64,000 bases of DNA from JAGLOK01 sp963677605 (GTDB taxonomy: Bacteria; Bacillota; Clostridia; Christensenellales; UMGS416), in NCBI GenBank assembly GCA_963677605.2, contig CAXXDX010000002.1, positions 186,001 to 250,000 of the forward strand, given 5' to 3'. Made by a program: the position numbers and the translations under genes. Under the pieces are notes generated by a model. The model worked only from the letters and a program-made list of their open reading frames with translations. It had not been told where the DNA came from and did no database searches. Numbering within the stretch: position 1 is the stretch's first letter; every line of letters starts with the position of its first letter. This document shows positions 43,307-51,944 of this stretch, piece by piece.

Positions 43307-44175
43307 CTACTGACCTGAAAGTGATTTTTTGCAGCATTTATCCGGATTTACCTGCCTAGTCACTGGTGCCGGTGGTTTGTAGCCCAGAGAACTGTGTGGC
43401 CTTACTGTATTGTATTCTTTTCTCCATCTTTCAATAAGAGTTCTTGCTTCAAATATATTATCAAATATTTCACCGTTTAACAATTCATCACGCATCCTGC
43501 CATTGAATGATTCAACATAACCGTTCTCCCAAGGACTGCCCGGCTCTATGTATGTTGTGCTTATTTCAAGATTATTTAGCCATTCCCTCAGATTATTTGC
43601 AGTAAATTCACTGCCATTATCAGAACGCAAATACTCTGGCATACCATACTTAAGGAACGTTTCGGATAAACATTCAATTACTTGTATAGACGTAATTCTT
43701 CGAGCCACATAACATGCCTTACATTCCCGTTCACATTCATCTAATATATTTAATATCCTGATTTTACGGCCATCATATGTTCTGTCTTCTACAATGTCAT
43801 AACTCCATACATGATTGGGATACTCCAGTCTTAACCGAACGCATGAACCATCGTTTGTCCAAAGATGGCTTTTCTTCTTTTGCTTTTTGGGAACTTTAAG
43901 CGATTGCTCTCGCCATATGCGTTCTACGCGTTTGTGATTAACGTGCATTCCATAGCCTTTTAGAAACCCTGTATCCATATTCGAACCATAACATCCTTAT
44001 TGGTTCGCTAATTCTATAATTTTGTGTGTTAAAACATCTTCATCAGGCATTCGTTTTATTTTATATCGCTGAGTGTTCCTAGGCTGTCCTATTGCCCGGC
44101 AAGCTCTTCTTTCAGATATCTGATGTTTCTCCATAGCTGCTTTTACATAGTATCTGCGCTTGTCCGGGCTTGCAA
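43307..44175 (-). pseudogene. IS3 OrfB integrase, interrupted by an in-frame stop
   Basis: Read in the -1 frame after orfA, the product begins LASPDKRRYYVKAAMEKHQ and continues to ELANQ, where TAA (43997-43999) stands at a position usually Tyr. The rest (223 aa from 43978) has the DDE core: WSYDIVEDRT, YLRSDNGSEF and SPWENGYVESFNGR, ending RPHSSLGYKPP. A single TAT-to-TAA change would explain the stop. Unless it is read through or suppressed, the transposase is not made whole, so this copy is probably inactive. Confidence 0.8.
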
Positions 44176-44478
44176 GTTTCCCAATGATATATCCTTTAAA
44201 ATTGCTATATCCAGAGCTTGATCTGCAACAAGTCTTTTTAGTCTGCTGTTTTCTTTTTCAAGTTCCCTAAGGCGTTTAGCTTGATCTACTTGCATTCCGC
44301 CGTATTCTTTCCTCCAGTGGTAAAATGTTTGCTCCGTTACATCTATATGTTTTACCGCCTGTGCTACGGTCTGGCCTTGCCCGATTAGTATTTCTACTTC
44401 TCGTATCATCCCAATTATTTGTTCTGCTGTGAATCTTTTTCTTGCAAGGTTGCATAGGCGAGCAATAAATTGTAGCAA
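44143..44478 (-). CDS. IS3 OrfA DNA-binding protein with -1 frameshift site
   Basis: 111 aa. The helix-turn-helix KRFTAEQIIGMIREVE...VAQAVKHIDVTEQTFYHWRKEYGG and a leucine-zipper-like tail (RLRELEKENSRLKRLVADQ) are standard for IS3-group OrfA. Near its 3' end the heptamer GGGAAAC (44176-44182) is in phase as G GGA AAC, a canonical -1 slippery sequence; the shifted frame continues directly as OrfB. The true start may be a little downstream of 44478, near the KRFTAEQI region. Confidence 0.88.
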   Translation of the reverse strand: MLQFIARLCNLARKRFTAEQIIGMIREVEILIGQGQTVAQAVKHIDVTEQTFYHWRKEYGGMQVDQAKRLRELEKENSRLKRLVADQALDIAILKDISLGNLQARTSADTM

Positions 44479-44725
44479 TTTATGACCAGCCCTTATTTCT
44501 GTGCTCCTTGTTTTTTGTATTATATCACACAGTTTTTTGGCACCTTTTTCGGGGGTTCGGTCAATCTTCCTTCCAATGTCAGCATTCGCCGAAACTTAAG
44601 TACAAATTTTACAAGTAAAATTCTCTTTGCTTCCCGCATTACATACAAACTCCCCTGCTTTATGATCTAAAAAACCAAATAACACTTAAATTTCTTTTTG
44701 TGCTACAAAACACCTAAATATTAAA

Positions 44726-45298
44726 TTAATCCCGTGTTTCAATAGACAAAACCTCAACTCCCGCAACCTGCGGAGGCAAAGAAGCCGTCATCTGCATACC
44801 AACTCTTACTCTAATATAATTTCCGACGCTGACATTCTCTCTTTCAACAGCCCACTTTGTTTCTTCGGAAATATTTATCACTACATTTTCATCACTATAA
44901 TAATTCACGGGGCTTAAAGTTATCGCAGTCTCGGTAATTTTCGTCACTTCCCCAAGAATAATGTCGTTTAGCGAAACAATCCTAAGCGCGTTTGACTGTG
45001 GCGGAAGAGAACGTGTCATTACAGGCGAAATCTCAGCTGTAATGTACTGGTTTTCTTTCATCAAGTCTCTTGATATATCCCACCCAGTCTCATCGGAAAG
45101 CTTTATTACTATAACAGAATCATTTGAGCCTTCCACAACTTCAACTGTTATCATGTCTTCATTTATTCCGGAAATTATCCCACATATCAAAATAGGGTCC
45201 CATTTAGTTTCCTCTTTCACATCTTCGTCCTGATTGTCTGCAGCGCATCCTGAAAATATTAATGCTGCAATTGTTAATACCAAAATTATTTTTTTCAT
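44726..45298 (-). CDS. Lipoprotein with two tandem beta-domains
   Basis: 190 aa. The signal peptide ends at the lipobox FSGC (Cys18), so the protein should be attached outside the membrane. The mature part holds two similar ~70-residue units, each with an ETGW/ETKW turn and an SLPPQ motif (TRSLPPQSNALRIVSL and TASLPPQVAGVEVLSI). I do not recognise a named family with certainty; proteins of this form are common in Clostridia with no known role. It is transcribed alone and is preceded by a large inverted repeat at 45428. Confidence 0.8.
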   Translation of the reverse strand: MKKIILVLTIAALIFSGCAADNQDEDVKEETKWDPILICGIISGINEDMITVEVVEGSNDSVIVIKLSDETGWDISRDLMKENQYITAEISPVMTRSLPPQSNALRIVSLNDIILGEVTKITETAITLSPVNYYSDENVVINISEETKWAVERENVSVGNYIRVRVGMQMTASLPPQVAGVEVLSIETRD

Positions 45299-45427
45299 TT
45301 TTTTCCTCTTTCATTAGTTGTACTTATTATGACGTGCAAAAAATGATAAAGTTCCAATTTTTATTGTATGCCTGCTCTTCGTCTTAGAAATCTTTAGCAT
45401 AAGTATGAGTTTTCATTTTCAGGGAAA

Positions 45428-45487
45428 ATATCTTGTTACGAGACCTCGCAGCCGAGCAATAACGCTTGAGGTCTCATAACAAGATAT
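45428..45487. repeat. 60-bp inverted repeat
   Basis: The arms 45428-45447 and 45468-45487 are 20 bp long with one mismatch (ATATCTTGTTA[C/T]GAGACCTC) around a 20-bp loop. No T-run follows on either strand. It lies in the 45299-45837 gap, which otherwise holds no gene I can support. Confidence 0.8.
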
Positions 45488-45837
45488 GCTAAACTGTTAA
45501 ATAAAAATTCTAGATATTTCCTAAATAAATACTTACTGACTATATGGCCGGGCTTCATTATCTTTTGTACTATCTGCAAGTCTTCATTTTATACCCTTCC
45601 ACTCTTCTATTATATCAAAATTCTGACTTTTTAATCCGGCGTGTTTTTCAAGTGGAGAACACTGGCACACAAATTAAATCAAATTAACATTTACTTCCGA
45701 AATAATACTGCTAAATTGACTTGCAATAAATAAATCTTGAGCACTTACATGTGTACTATTAAAAAGGTTCTGCAACGGATTATATATTAAAACCACAAGC
45801 AAACTTCCTGGGGTTTCTCATTGGTTTTAACCGTTTT

Positions 45838-46200
45838 TTACTCTTCCACAATCTCAGCGTCGGGAGCATTTTTCTTAACGCTTTCAATTCCTTTCATGCA
45901 GGAAGCTTTAGCTTTGTAGCCTTCAGACGAAGCGATTATTTCTCCGTTTCTTGCTTTAAGGTTGAAGCGGAATTCACCCGCTTTGTCTATTTTTACTTCG
46001 AATTTCGGGTTTTTCACATCCGATACGCCGTCCGTTATATCATCAATTCCAGCAATGGAAGCATTTTTTTTAACACTTTTGATTCCGTTTATACAAGCTG
46101 CTTTGCTTTCATAGACTTCAGATACAGCGATGACTTCACCGTTGCCAGCTTTAAGCCTGAATGTCCATCCTGATGTTTCTTTTACTATAAATTTTCCCAT
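45838..46200 (-). CDS. YegP/DUF1508-family protein, two repeats
   Basis: 120 aa from MGKFIVKE (AAGGAG upstream). Two DUF1508 units follow each other, each with FRLKAGNGEVIAVSEVYESKAACINGI-like sequence, here F(R/N)LKA(G/R)NGE(V/I)IA and a second half ending in GI(K/E)SVKKNA. The family forms small beta-sheet cytoplasmic proteins that are often stress-induced; their biochemical role is unknown. It is a single-gene unit. Confidence 0.88.
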   Translation of the reverse strand: MGKFIVKETSGWTFRLKAGNGEVIAVSEVYESKAACINGIKSVKKNASIAGIDDITDGVSDVKNPKFEVKIDKAGEFRFNLKARNGEIIASSEGYKAKASCMKGIESVKKNAPDAEIVEE

Positions 46201-46538
46201 AATATTCTCCTTATTTAAAAATTTCAATTATTATTTTAATAAATATTCATTTAAAGCGATAGTATATTTGAAAAATTTCTATAAAAACAGTAGAACTAAA
46301 CATGCTATTCCATCAGCTCTATACTGCTTCAATCTATCAAATAAGAACAAATCGTATTACCCCGCTAGATTTCAGAAGAGTTCTATCTGTTATGAGATTA
46401 AAAATATCTTTGTTGAAATCAGTAATAATCCCTTCCAATTTTTTTGTTTCTCAATATATTTTTTACCTTTATATTTATTATTGCACTACCAGATTGTGCG
46501 CTTATACCTACTATTTGAATGCCATACTTTGTATGCAT
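46201..46538. other. AT-rich gap with no supported gene
   Basis: Between the YegP-like and HdeD-like genes. Open frames here are low-complexity and lack ribosome sites. The upstream region of the YegP-like gene should carry its promoter, but no clear boxes stand out. Confidence 0.4.
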
Positions 46539-47096
46539 TTAACTGTCGCAAAATAACTTTCCGATCCTATTCATGCCAAAAAACATCATGACGCTATTGA
46601 CTCCATGGCTAATGAACAATAGTGGAATCATATAACTAATTGTTCCTGCAGTAAGAAATGGATTAAAGAGTAAAACTAAACCAAAACCAATTCCAGCCAG
46701 CGAAAATAATAAAATCCAATTCCAGCCACGAACGTTTAAATCCTTTAGATTAATCGCACCAATCGCACGGATTATTCCTGCCGCAATAATCCACCCAGAA
46801 AAAACGAAGGGGATTACAATCAACAACGATTCAAATGCACCATTCTTGAAAATAAGCCAACAACCAAAAACCAAGGTAACACCCCCACTCGCCAGTAGCC
46901 AGCCTGAGCGAAACTCCTTATCGTTTGATAGGAAATTAACGATATCTGAAATGCCAGAAAAAATCATAGAAATACTTATGAATAAAGCGAGGCCGATGTA
47001 ATTTTCCACCGGTGTTGAAAACATAACAATTCCAACTATGACCAGTAAAACACCTGCGATGAGTAACAGCCACTTATAAGTTCTTAGAGATTTCAT
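46539..47096 (-). CDS. HdeD-like (DUF308) membrane protein
   Basis: 185 aa with six membrane segments in three pairs, the DUF308/HdeD pattern, including LLIAGVLLVIVGIVMF, SGISDIVNFL and WLLASGGVTLVFGCWLIF. HdeD is an acid-resistance membrane protein in enteric bacteria; in Clostridia the role is unknown. It is transcribed alone toward the YegP-like gene and is 546 bp from the GlsB-like gene on the other strand. Confidence 0.88.
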   Translation of the reverse strand: MKSLRTYKWLLLIAGVLLVIVGIVMFSTPVENYIGLALFISISMIFSGISDIVNFLSNDKEFRSGWLLASGGVTLVFGCWLIFKNGAFESLLIVIPFVFSGWIIAAGIIRAIGAINLKDLNVRGWNWILLFSLAGIGFGLVLLFNPFLTAGTISYMIPLLFISHGVNSVMMFFGMNRIGKLFCDS

Positions 47097-47381
47097 TCGC
47101 TTACCTCTTTCTATTTGTATTCAAGATTAATGCAGGTAGTATTCATTACTTTCATATATTTGTCAGCAGGTGAGTACCTCTGAAACTTAGTAGCACATAT
47201 ATTATAACCCTTTTCAATAATTCTTTGAGGTGCTCTGATATGAATACCGTAAAAATTGTTCCGAATATTATGCGGTTCTTGAAATGGAATGTATTAGACT
47301 GACTTTCCACCCCAAAAACGAGCCAGATCAAAAAGTCAGAAATTCGGACTACCCCCATTTATATAGACACCGAGAATAGAT

Positions 47382-47456
47382 TCATGAGTTAAACAGCATC
47401 TTTTCATACTCCATTGGTGATTTATACCCCAAAGCCGAATGGGGTCGTTTGGGATT
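47382..47456 (-). pseudogene. IS3-family transposase remnant (last 24 codons)
   Basis: The strand encodes NPKRPHSALGYKSPMEYEKM ending in a stop, the typical C-terminus of IS3-group OrfB, and the following DNA (TCTATTCTCGG...TATATAAATGGGG) matches the end of the remnant at 29.8 kb. Both are debris of one IS type, different from the element at 43.3 kb. Nothing else is supportable in 47097-47642. Confidence 0.75.
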
Positions 47457-47642
47457 TTAAATTATATTCCTATGATAAAAAAACCCACTCTTTGTTCTTT
47501 TACCGCGCTACATACAGTTCGTTACATTTTATGGCCTTTTTATTACAAATATTTATAAAGCGACATAAAGAATGTCATAATATTAGTTAATTAAGATATG
47601 TAATATGCTTAATCTAATCACAAAATAAGGAGATGATCAATA

Positions 47643-47906
47643 ATGGGTATTTTATCATGGATAGTTCTAGGTGGATTAGCTGGTTGGGTTGCAAGTATGA
47701 TTATGAGGAAAAATTCTTCTATGGGGTTACTTGCTAATATTGGTATCGGTATAGTCGGAGGATTTTTGGGTGGATTTATTATGAATTTGCTTGGTAGTGG
47801 ACAAAATGTAACTGGATTTAATATTTCAAGCTTTCTAATCGCGTTATTAGGATCAGTCGTTCTTCTTGCAATAGTAAATTTAATAACAAAAGGAAAAGCA
47901 AGATAA
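47643..47906 (+). CDS. GlsB/YeaQ/YmgE-family stress membrane protein
   Basis: 87 aa with three membrane segments. The glycine-rich sequence GGLAGWVASMIMR, GIVGGFLGGFI and a late LLGSVVLLAIVNLI are the family pattern (formerly called transglycosylase-associated). Members are small stress-linked membrane proteins, in Gram-positive cases anchoring Asp23-type proteins. AAGGAG lies 9 nt before the ATG. It is a single gene followed at a distance by a perfect hairpin. Confidence 0.92.
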   Translation: MGILSWIVLGGLAGWVASMIMRKNSSMGLLANIGIGIVGGFLGGFIMNLLGSGQNVTGFNISSFLIALLGSVVLLAIVNLITKGKAR

Positions 47907-48095
47907 AGATACATTTAAACTTTAATATTTTTTGTTTTAGTTTATCAATTTGTCAGCAAGAAAAATCAGTAGACTATTGGTTTAGTTAGCATAGAATTGA
48001 GTATGAATTATTGTTCTAACCAGTCACACACTTTTAAAATGCGCAAATTACTCTATCACATAAATACATAATAAACAGTAAAGTATGCTTACAAT

Positions 48096-48132
48096 CATTA
48101 ACGGACAGATTACTCTAATCTGTCCGTTAATG
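48096..48132. repeat. Perfect 37-bp palindromic hairpin
   Basis: The arms 48096-48112 and 48116-48132 (CATTAACGGACAGATTA and its complement) are perfect 17-bp matches around a 3-nt loop. No strong T-run follows on either strand, so it is a weak terminator candidate and could instead be a protein site or a remnant of a mobile end. Confidence 0.8.
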
Positions 48133-48916
48133 TATAAGTTTTGGGTAGTTTAATTAGGATAGCTTAATTCTCTTTATGATTAATTTCTTTAAATATCTCT
48201 CTGCAACTTTCCTGTCATCGTTGTCTTATATTTTATGTTTTTTTATTCTTTGCAGGTTCAATTTCCTTACCGTCTATCATTACGCAATGCGTGAGCAGAT
48301 ATCTATACACACATTTCGCTTGCCTAAATATCTCTATATTGTATTCTGTGAATATTTCCTTTTTTTCTGCAGCTTATTTGCTTTTTTCAAGCGCAACTAC
48401 TAATAATATGATCCTTCTGCCAGGCTTGAAGCTTGTCATCTTTTCCTCGCAGAATAATTTCGGCTGTATTCTCGAATCGGTTCTTATTTCATTTTGGAAT
48501 TTCATAAGGATAAGCATAGTGTTTGTAAAATTATTACCTTCTTTTCCTCTTATGTTAATTATTTCTCTTTTGATTTTTTGTTTTAAATTGCATATTAAAA
48601 TAAATACCTTCCTTCTCTATGCTTGTAGTAAAAACCCACTATTTTCTTTTTTCTCAATTGAATATAAAAAATTTTACTATAATGCTACCTAGTGTACTTT
48701 CCCATACATAGTCTAAATATACTAAATAATAGTTTAAATAAACGCTTAAAAGTATTATAATAATATTCAAGTTATATAAAAATAAAACAAAACATAAATG
48801 AATTTTTGATGCACTTTACTAAACGAATTTCATTAAAATAATTATTAGTCTGTTTTTTTTAAAACAAATTAATAATAAAATTATATATAAAATTTGTTAA
48901 TAGAGGTAATACTTAT
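48133..48916. other. 784-bp gap upstream of the LytTR gene, no supported gene
   Basis: Short open frames occur on both strands, but they lack good ribosome sites or recognisable domains. On the minus strand a fragment reads ITEYNIEIFRQAK-like, which could be a decayed gene. No AgrB or AgrD partner for the neighbouring AgrC/AgrA-like pair is recognisable. Confidence 0.4.
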
Positions 48917-49642
48917 ATGCTTAGCGTATGTTTATGTGAAGATAACAAAAAAACGCTCACCCATTATACAAGTATGGTAAAAGCAATCGCGTCAAAAAAT
49001 GATTTGGACGTTGATGTAATAACTTTTTCCAGCGGTGAATCTTTAATTTTTTACCTTTCTGAAAATTTAGATAAGGCAGATATTATCTACTTAGATATTT
49101 TATTAGGTAAAATGACCGGAATAGATGTAGCGGAAGAACTAAGAAGCCTTGGTTGTGAAGCAGAAATAATTTTTTTAACCAGCAGCAAAGAATTTGTTTT
49201 TGATGCTTTTGATTTTTCTCCAATCCAATACTTAATTAAATCAGATACTGATCTGGACAAATTTGAGGAAGTATTTCTTCGCGCGGCAAAAATATCTCTA
49301 GAAAAGGAGTCAAGCACATTCGTTTGTGGAACAGGGAGCTCTAAAATAGTGATTCCATTCAAAGATATTTCTTTTTTTGAAATAAGAAAAAGAGTTATTT
49401 CGGCAAATTTAAAAGATCAGACACATGAATTCTATTCTTCAATGGATGATTTAATACAGAAATTACCTGATAAATATTTCTGCAGAATGCACAGGTCATA
49501 TGTAGTCAATTTGGCATATATCTCGAGATTTAATAAAGATAGTTTGTTACTTAAGACAGGGATTACAATTCCAGTTGGACTAACTTATAAAAACAATCTT
49601 CAAAAAGCTTTTTCAGATTACTATGCTATGTCTGATTCTTAA
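48917..49642 (+). CDS. LytTR-family response regulator (AgrA-like)
   Basis: 241 aa. Receiver domain, residues 1-120, with acidic CEDN near the start and phospho-acceptor Asp60 in ADIIYLDILLG. LytTR DNA-binding domain, about 135-235, with ISFFEIRKRVISANL, FCRMHRSYVVNLAYI and IPVGLTYKNN. It is followed 117 bp later by a GHKL kinase on the same strand, its likely partner. It lies beside the sortase and giant adhesin, so control of surface proteins is likely but not shown. Confidence 0.93.
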   Translation: MLSVCLCEDNKKTLTHYTSMVKAIASKNDLDVDVITFSSGESLIFYLSENLDKADIIYLDILLGKMTGIDVAEELRSLGCEAEIIFLTSSKEFVFDAFDFSPIQYLIKSDTDLDKFEEVFLRAAKISLEKESSTFVCGTGSSKIVIPFKDISFFEIRKRVISANLKDQTHEFYSSMDDLIQKLPDKYFCRMHRSYVVNLAYISRFNKDSLLLKTGITIPVGLTYKNNLQKAFSDYYAMSDS

Positions 49643-49759
49643 AAATTTGCTAAAAGTTAGGCAAATCTATTCAAACATTCTTTTTGACTTTATTTGAATA
49701 ACTAATATATAATCTTAAGATTTATTTTCGTATAAATATTTAAAAAAGGTGAATTCTTT

Positions 49760-51031
49760 ATGAAAAAAGCATTTGCAAAAATATATAATTTATTTTCAAA
49801 GATAAAAGATAGGTTTCTATTGGCATCTAGCTTTTATGAGCGAAAAATTTTATACAATTACATTGTTTTATTTACTTGTATACTAATCTCAATAATCTTC
49901 TTGATTAATTTATCTATTAATAGTAATCAGGAAACTGATAACCCACACGCGTTCGTAGTTTATATCATAATATTAATTATAAACTTTTTTTTGATACACC
50001 GCGGTATTGTGTTCCAAATAGTTCCCATATATGGCCTTGTTGTTTTTAGTGCTGCCATTGAATATTATCCATCTCTTAGTATTAGTCAAGATGTAGTTAT
50101 AGTGGCTCAGCTCGCATTTATTACTTTAATTTGGCTTCTTATTTCTTTCAAGTGGTGGCATTTAATTGTTCACTTATTCAATTCTGTTACAATAATTACT
50201 ATCAGATTAATAAAAATATCAAATATTCATAACTATGGCTTACTGTCTGAAACTGATTTTCATCTAAATCTAAATGCCTATATTTATTTATTTTTTACAA
50301 TATTAATTTGTCTTTTGTTTTATTTTCTAATTAATAGAGAAATTCGCCTTTCCACCCGCGAAGTAAAACATATATTCCATAAAAATCTACTAGAAGAGCA
50401 AATCTCGCGTCAACTTGTGCATTACAAGTCTTACAGTAGATATACAGAAAAGTGTAGAGCTTTTAGGCATGATTTTTCAAAACATATTTCTTTAATTAGC
50501 TCTTTATTAAGAAATCAAAACTTCGAAAAGGCTCTGGAAATCATCGACAGTATAGAAGCTAAATCTCAGAAAGAACTAGAAACTTACAAGACTTTTTCTA
50601 ACAATCTTATTTTGGATGCAATCTTGCAGGATGCCTGCATGGAGTGTGCCGACAAAGACATAATATTTGAAGCCTTCGCCTTTTTACCAGAATCAACAAG
50701 GTTATCCGACCTTGAAATAGTTAGTGTTTTCTCCAACGCCATCAACAATGCTATAGAAGCATGTTCAAGAGTCAGAACTACCTATCGTTTCATTAAAGTT
50801 AATAGCGAGAAAGTGCAGCAATGGTTAGTAATAGGAATCACTAACTCCTTTAATGGAGATTTAAAATATAAAAATGGGAAATATCATTCCACTAAACCAA
50901 ATAGTAGTATGCACGGTTTAGGAATAAACATTTTGAAAGAGACCATTGAAAATTATGGAGGAATGGTACTTATTGAGCCTGACCTAAGCAAAAAAGTATT
51001 CCAAATACGCATTTATTTACCTAATGAATAA
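49760..51031 (+). CDS. GHKL sensor histidine kinase (AgrC-like)
   Basis: 423 aa. Five or six membrane segments (residues 30-192) form the sensor, followed by a dimerisation helix with His237 in CRAFRHDFSKH and a GHKL ATPase domain with the N-box SNAINNAIEAC (about 322-332) and GLGINILKE (G-box). It should phosphorylate the LytTR regulator upstream. Its membrane domain is clearly related to that of the diguanylate cyclase at 34694 (WWHL, NAYIYL and REI-LS blocks in the same positions). Its signal is unknown. Confidence 0.93.
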   Translation: MKKAFAKIYNLFSKIKDRFLLASSFYERKILYNYIVLFTCILISIIFLINLSINSNQETDNPHAFVVYIIILIINFFLIHRGIVFQIVPIYGLVVFSAAIEYYPSLSISQDVVIVAQLAFITLIWLLISFKWWHLIVHLFNSVTIITIRLIKISNIHNYGLLSETDFHLNLNAYIYLFFTILICLLFYFLINREIRLSTREVKHIFHKNLLEEQISRQLVHYKSYSRYTEKCRAFRHDFSKHISLISSLLRNQNFEKALEIIDSIEAKSQKELETYKTFSNNLILDAILQDACMECADKDIIFEAFAFLPESTRLSDLEIVSVFSNAINNAIEACSRVRTTYRFIKVNSEKVQQWLVIGITNSFNGDLKYKNGKYHSTKPNSSMHGLGINILKETIENYGGMVLIEPDLSKKVFQIRIYLPNE

Positions 51032-51092
51032 AACTAATATCACATTTTTTGACCGTACATTAAAAAGTAAAATTTTATACTTTCTAGCAAAA

Positions 51093-51869
51093 CTAGTTTT
51101 CTTCCACTAACCTTCCAATTAGTGCATATCTTGAGTTTTCATCTTCATATGAACATGTAATTAGGGTTACGATCTTGTCAGAAGGGTTAATTTCTATATT
51201 GCTGTCAAAAGTAGATTCAGTCCTAAGTTTTTTTACATACTCCATGAATTCCTCGTCAGCTGAAAAATTAAATCTCACAAACTCATAATTTCCTGATGTT
51301 ACTACACCTGCAAACAGCTCCAAGAGATAAGTTTTATTTTCAGTATAAATTGTCATGGTCGGCAAATCACTGTATATTTCAGGATCCTTATAATTGGTTA
51401 TTCTGTTAAACATCGCACCATCTTTCATATTATGACCATATATGACTGTATTTTTGTCAATAAAGCCTTCACTATTCCGATAATCTATAAAAAGGCAGCC
51501 CAATTTATTCTTTTCTCCGGTAAACAAATGATTAAGATAATATTCATTGTCTACACCTTGCACTACCGGATAATCAATACTTGTACCTTCCTGATATATC
51601 CAAGCAGAAAAATTAGGATTAATATCATTCATTAGTACTATTTCTTCTTCAGAAAGTGAATTGCTTAAATTTTCATCAGTTGTCGCTTTTGATTGCTCTA
51701 TACTTTTATCTAGTTCTACTTTTTGTTTCTGCTCTCTGAGCGTTTGGTAAGAGGTATTTCCCTGCACATATGTTTTTTCATTCTTATAAAACAAAACCGC
51801 TCCTAACGCAATCACTATTCCAAAAACAGCCATCCCTATTATTCCAATATAACTCAATTTCTTATTCAT
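51093..51869 (-). CDS. srtB: Class B sortase
   Basis: 258 aa. An N-terminal membrane anchor (residues 7-28) and an extracellular sortase domain, about 85-258. The catalytic triad is visible: His146 in VIYGHNMKDG, Cys239 in TLITCSYE and Arg247 in NSRYALIGR. The long region before the catalytic His (WIYQEGTSIDYPVVQG) and the class B layout fit SrtB. It lies 75 bp downstream of the VPKTG-bearing giant protein on the same strand, which is its probable substrate: sortases cut between Thr and Gly and join the protein to the cell wall. Clostridial SrtB enzymes are known to accept xPxTG-type signals. Confidence 0.93.
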   Translation of the reverse strand: MNKKLSYIGIIGMAVFGIVIALGAVLFYKNEKTYVQGNTSYQTLREQKQKVELDKSIEQSKATTDENLSNSLSEEEIVLMNDINPNFSAWIYQEGTSIDYPVVQGVDNEYYLNHLFTGEKNKLGCLFIDYRNSEGFIDKNTVIYGHNMKDGAMFNRITNYKDPEIYSDLPTMTIYTENKTYLLELFAGVVTSGNYEFVRFNFSADEEFMEYVKKLRTESTFDSNIEINPSDKIVTLITCSYEDENSRYALIGRLVEEN

Positions 51870-51893
51870 AATTATCCATTCTTATAGTTGCAA

Positions 51894-51938
51894 AACAATG
51901 CTTTAAATTATTTGAACAAAATACAATAAAGCATTGTT
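51894..51938 (-). terminator. Hairpin between giant adhesin and sortase
   Basis: AACAATGCTTTA and TAAAGCATTGTT are perfect 12-bp arms around a 21-nt loop, followed by a short T-run on the minus strand. It probably ends or reduces the adhesin transcript before the sortase. Confidence 0.55.
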
Positions 51939-51944
51939 TGTATT

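Larger units (their letters stand above)
43288..44563 (-). mobile_element. IS3-family insertion sequence (IS150-like group)
   Basis: About 1.28 kb. The ends are imperfect inverted repeats: TGACCTGCCCCGAGAAA at the left and, reversed, TGACCGAACCCCCGAAAAA at the right. It carries orfA and orfB in the IS3 arrangement with a -1 slippery heptamer. The flanking triplets do not match, so a target duplication is not confirmed. Confidence 0.85.

Noticed and set aside
43285..44566. Target-site duplication for the IS3 element
   Set aside because: The triplets beside the inferred ends (CTA and ATC) do not match; ends or flanks may have changed.
47152..47358. 68-aa minus-strand frame
   Set aside because: It reads through the terminal sequence of an IS3 remnant and has no recognisable domain.
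48176..48692. Two hydrophobic plus-strand frames upstream of the LytTR gene, considered as an AgrB-like protein
   Set aside because: They overlap each other in different frames, lack the His/Cys motifs of AgrB and have no good ribosome sites.
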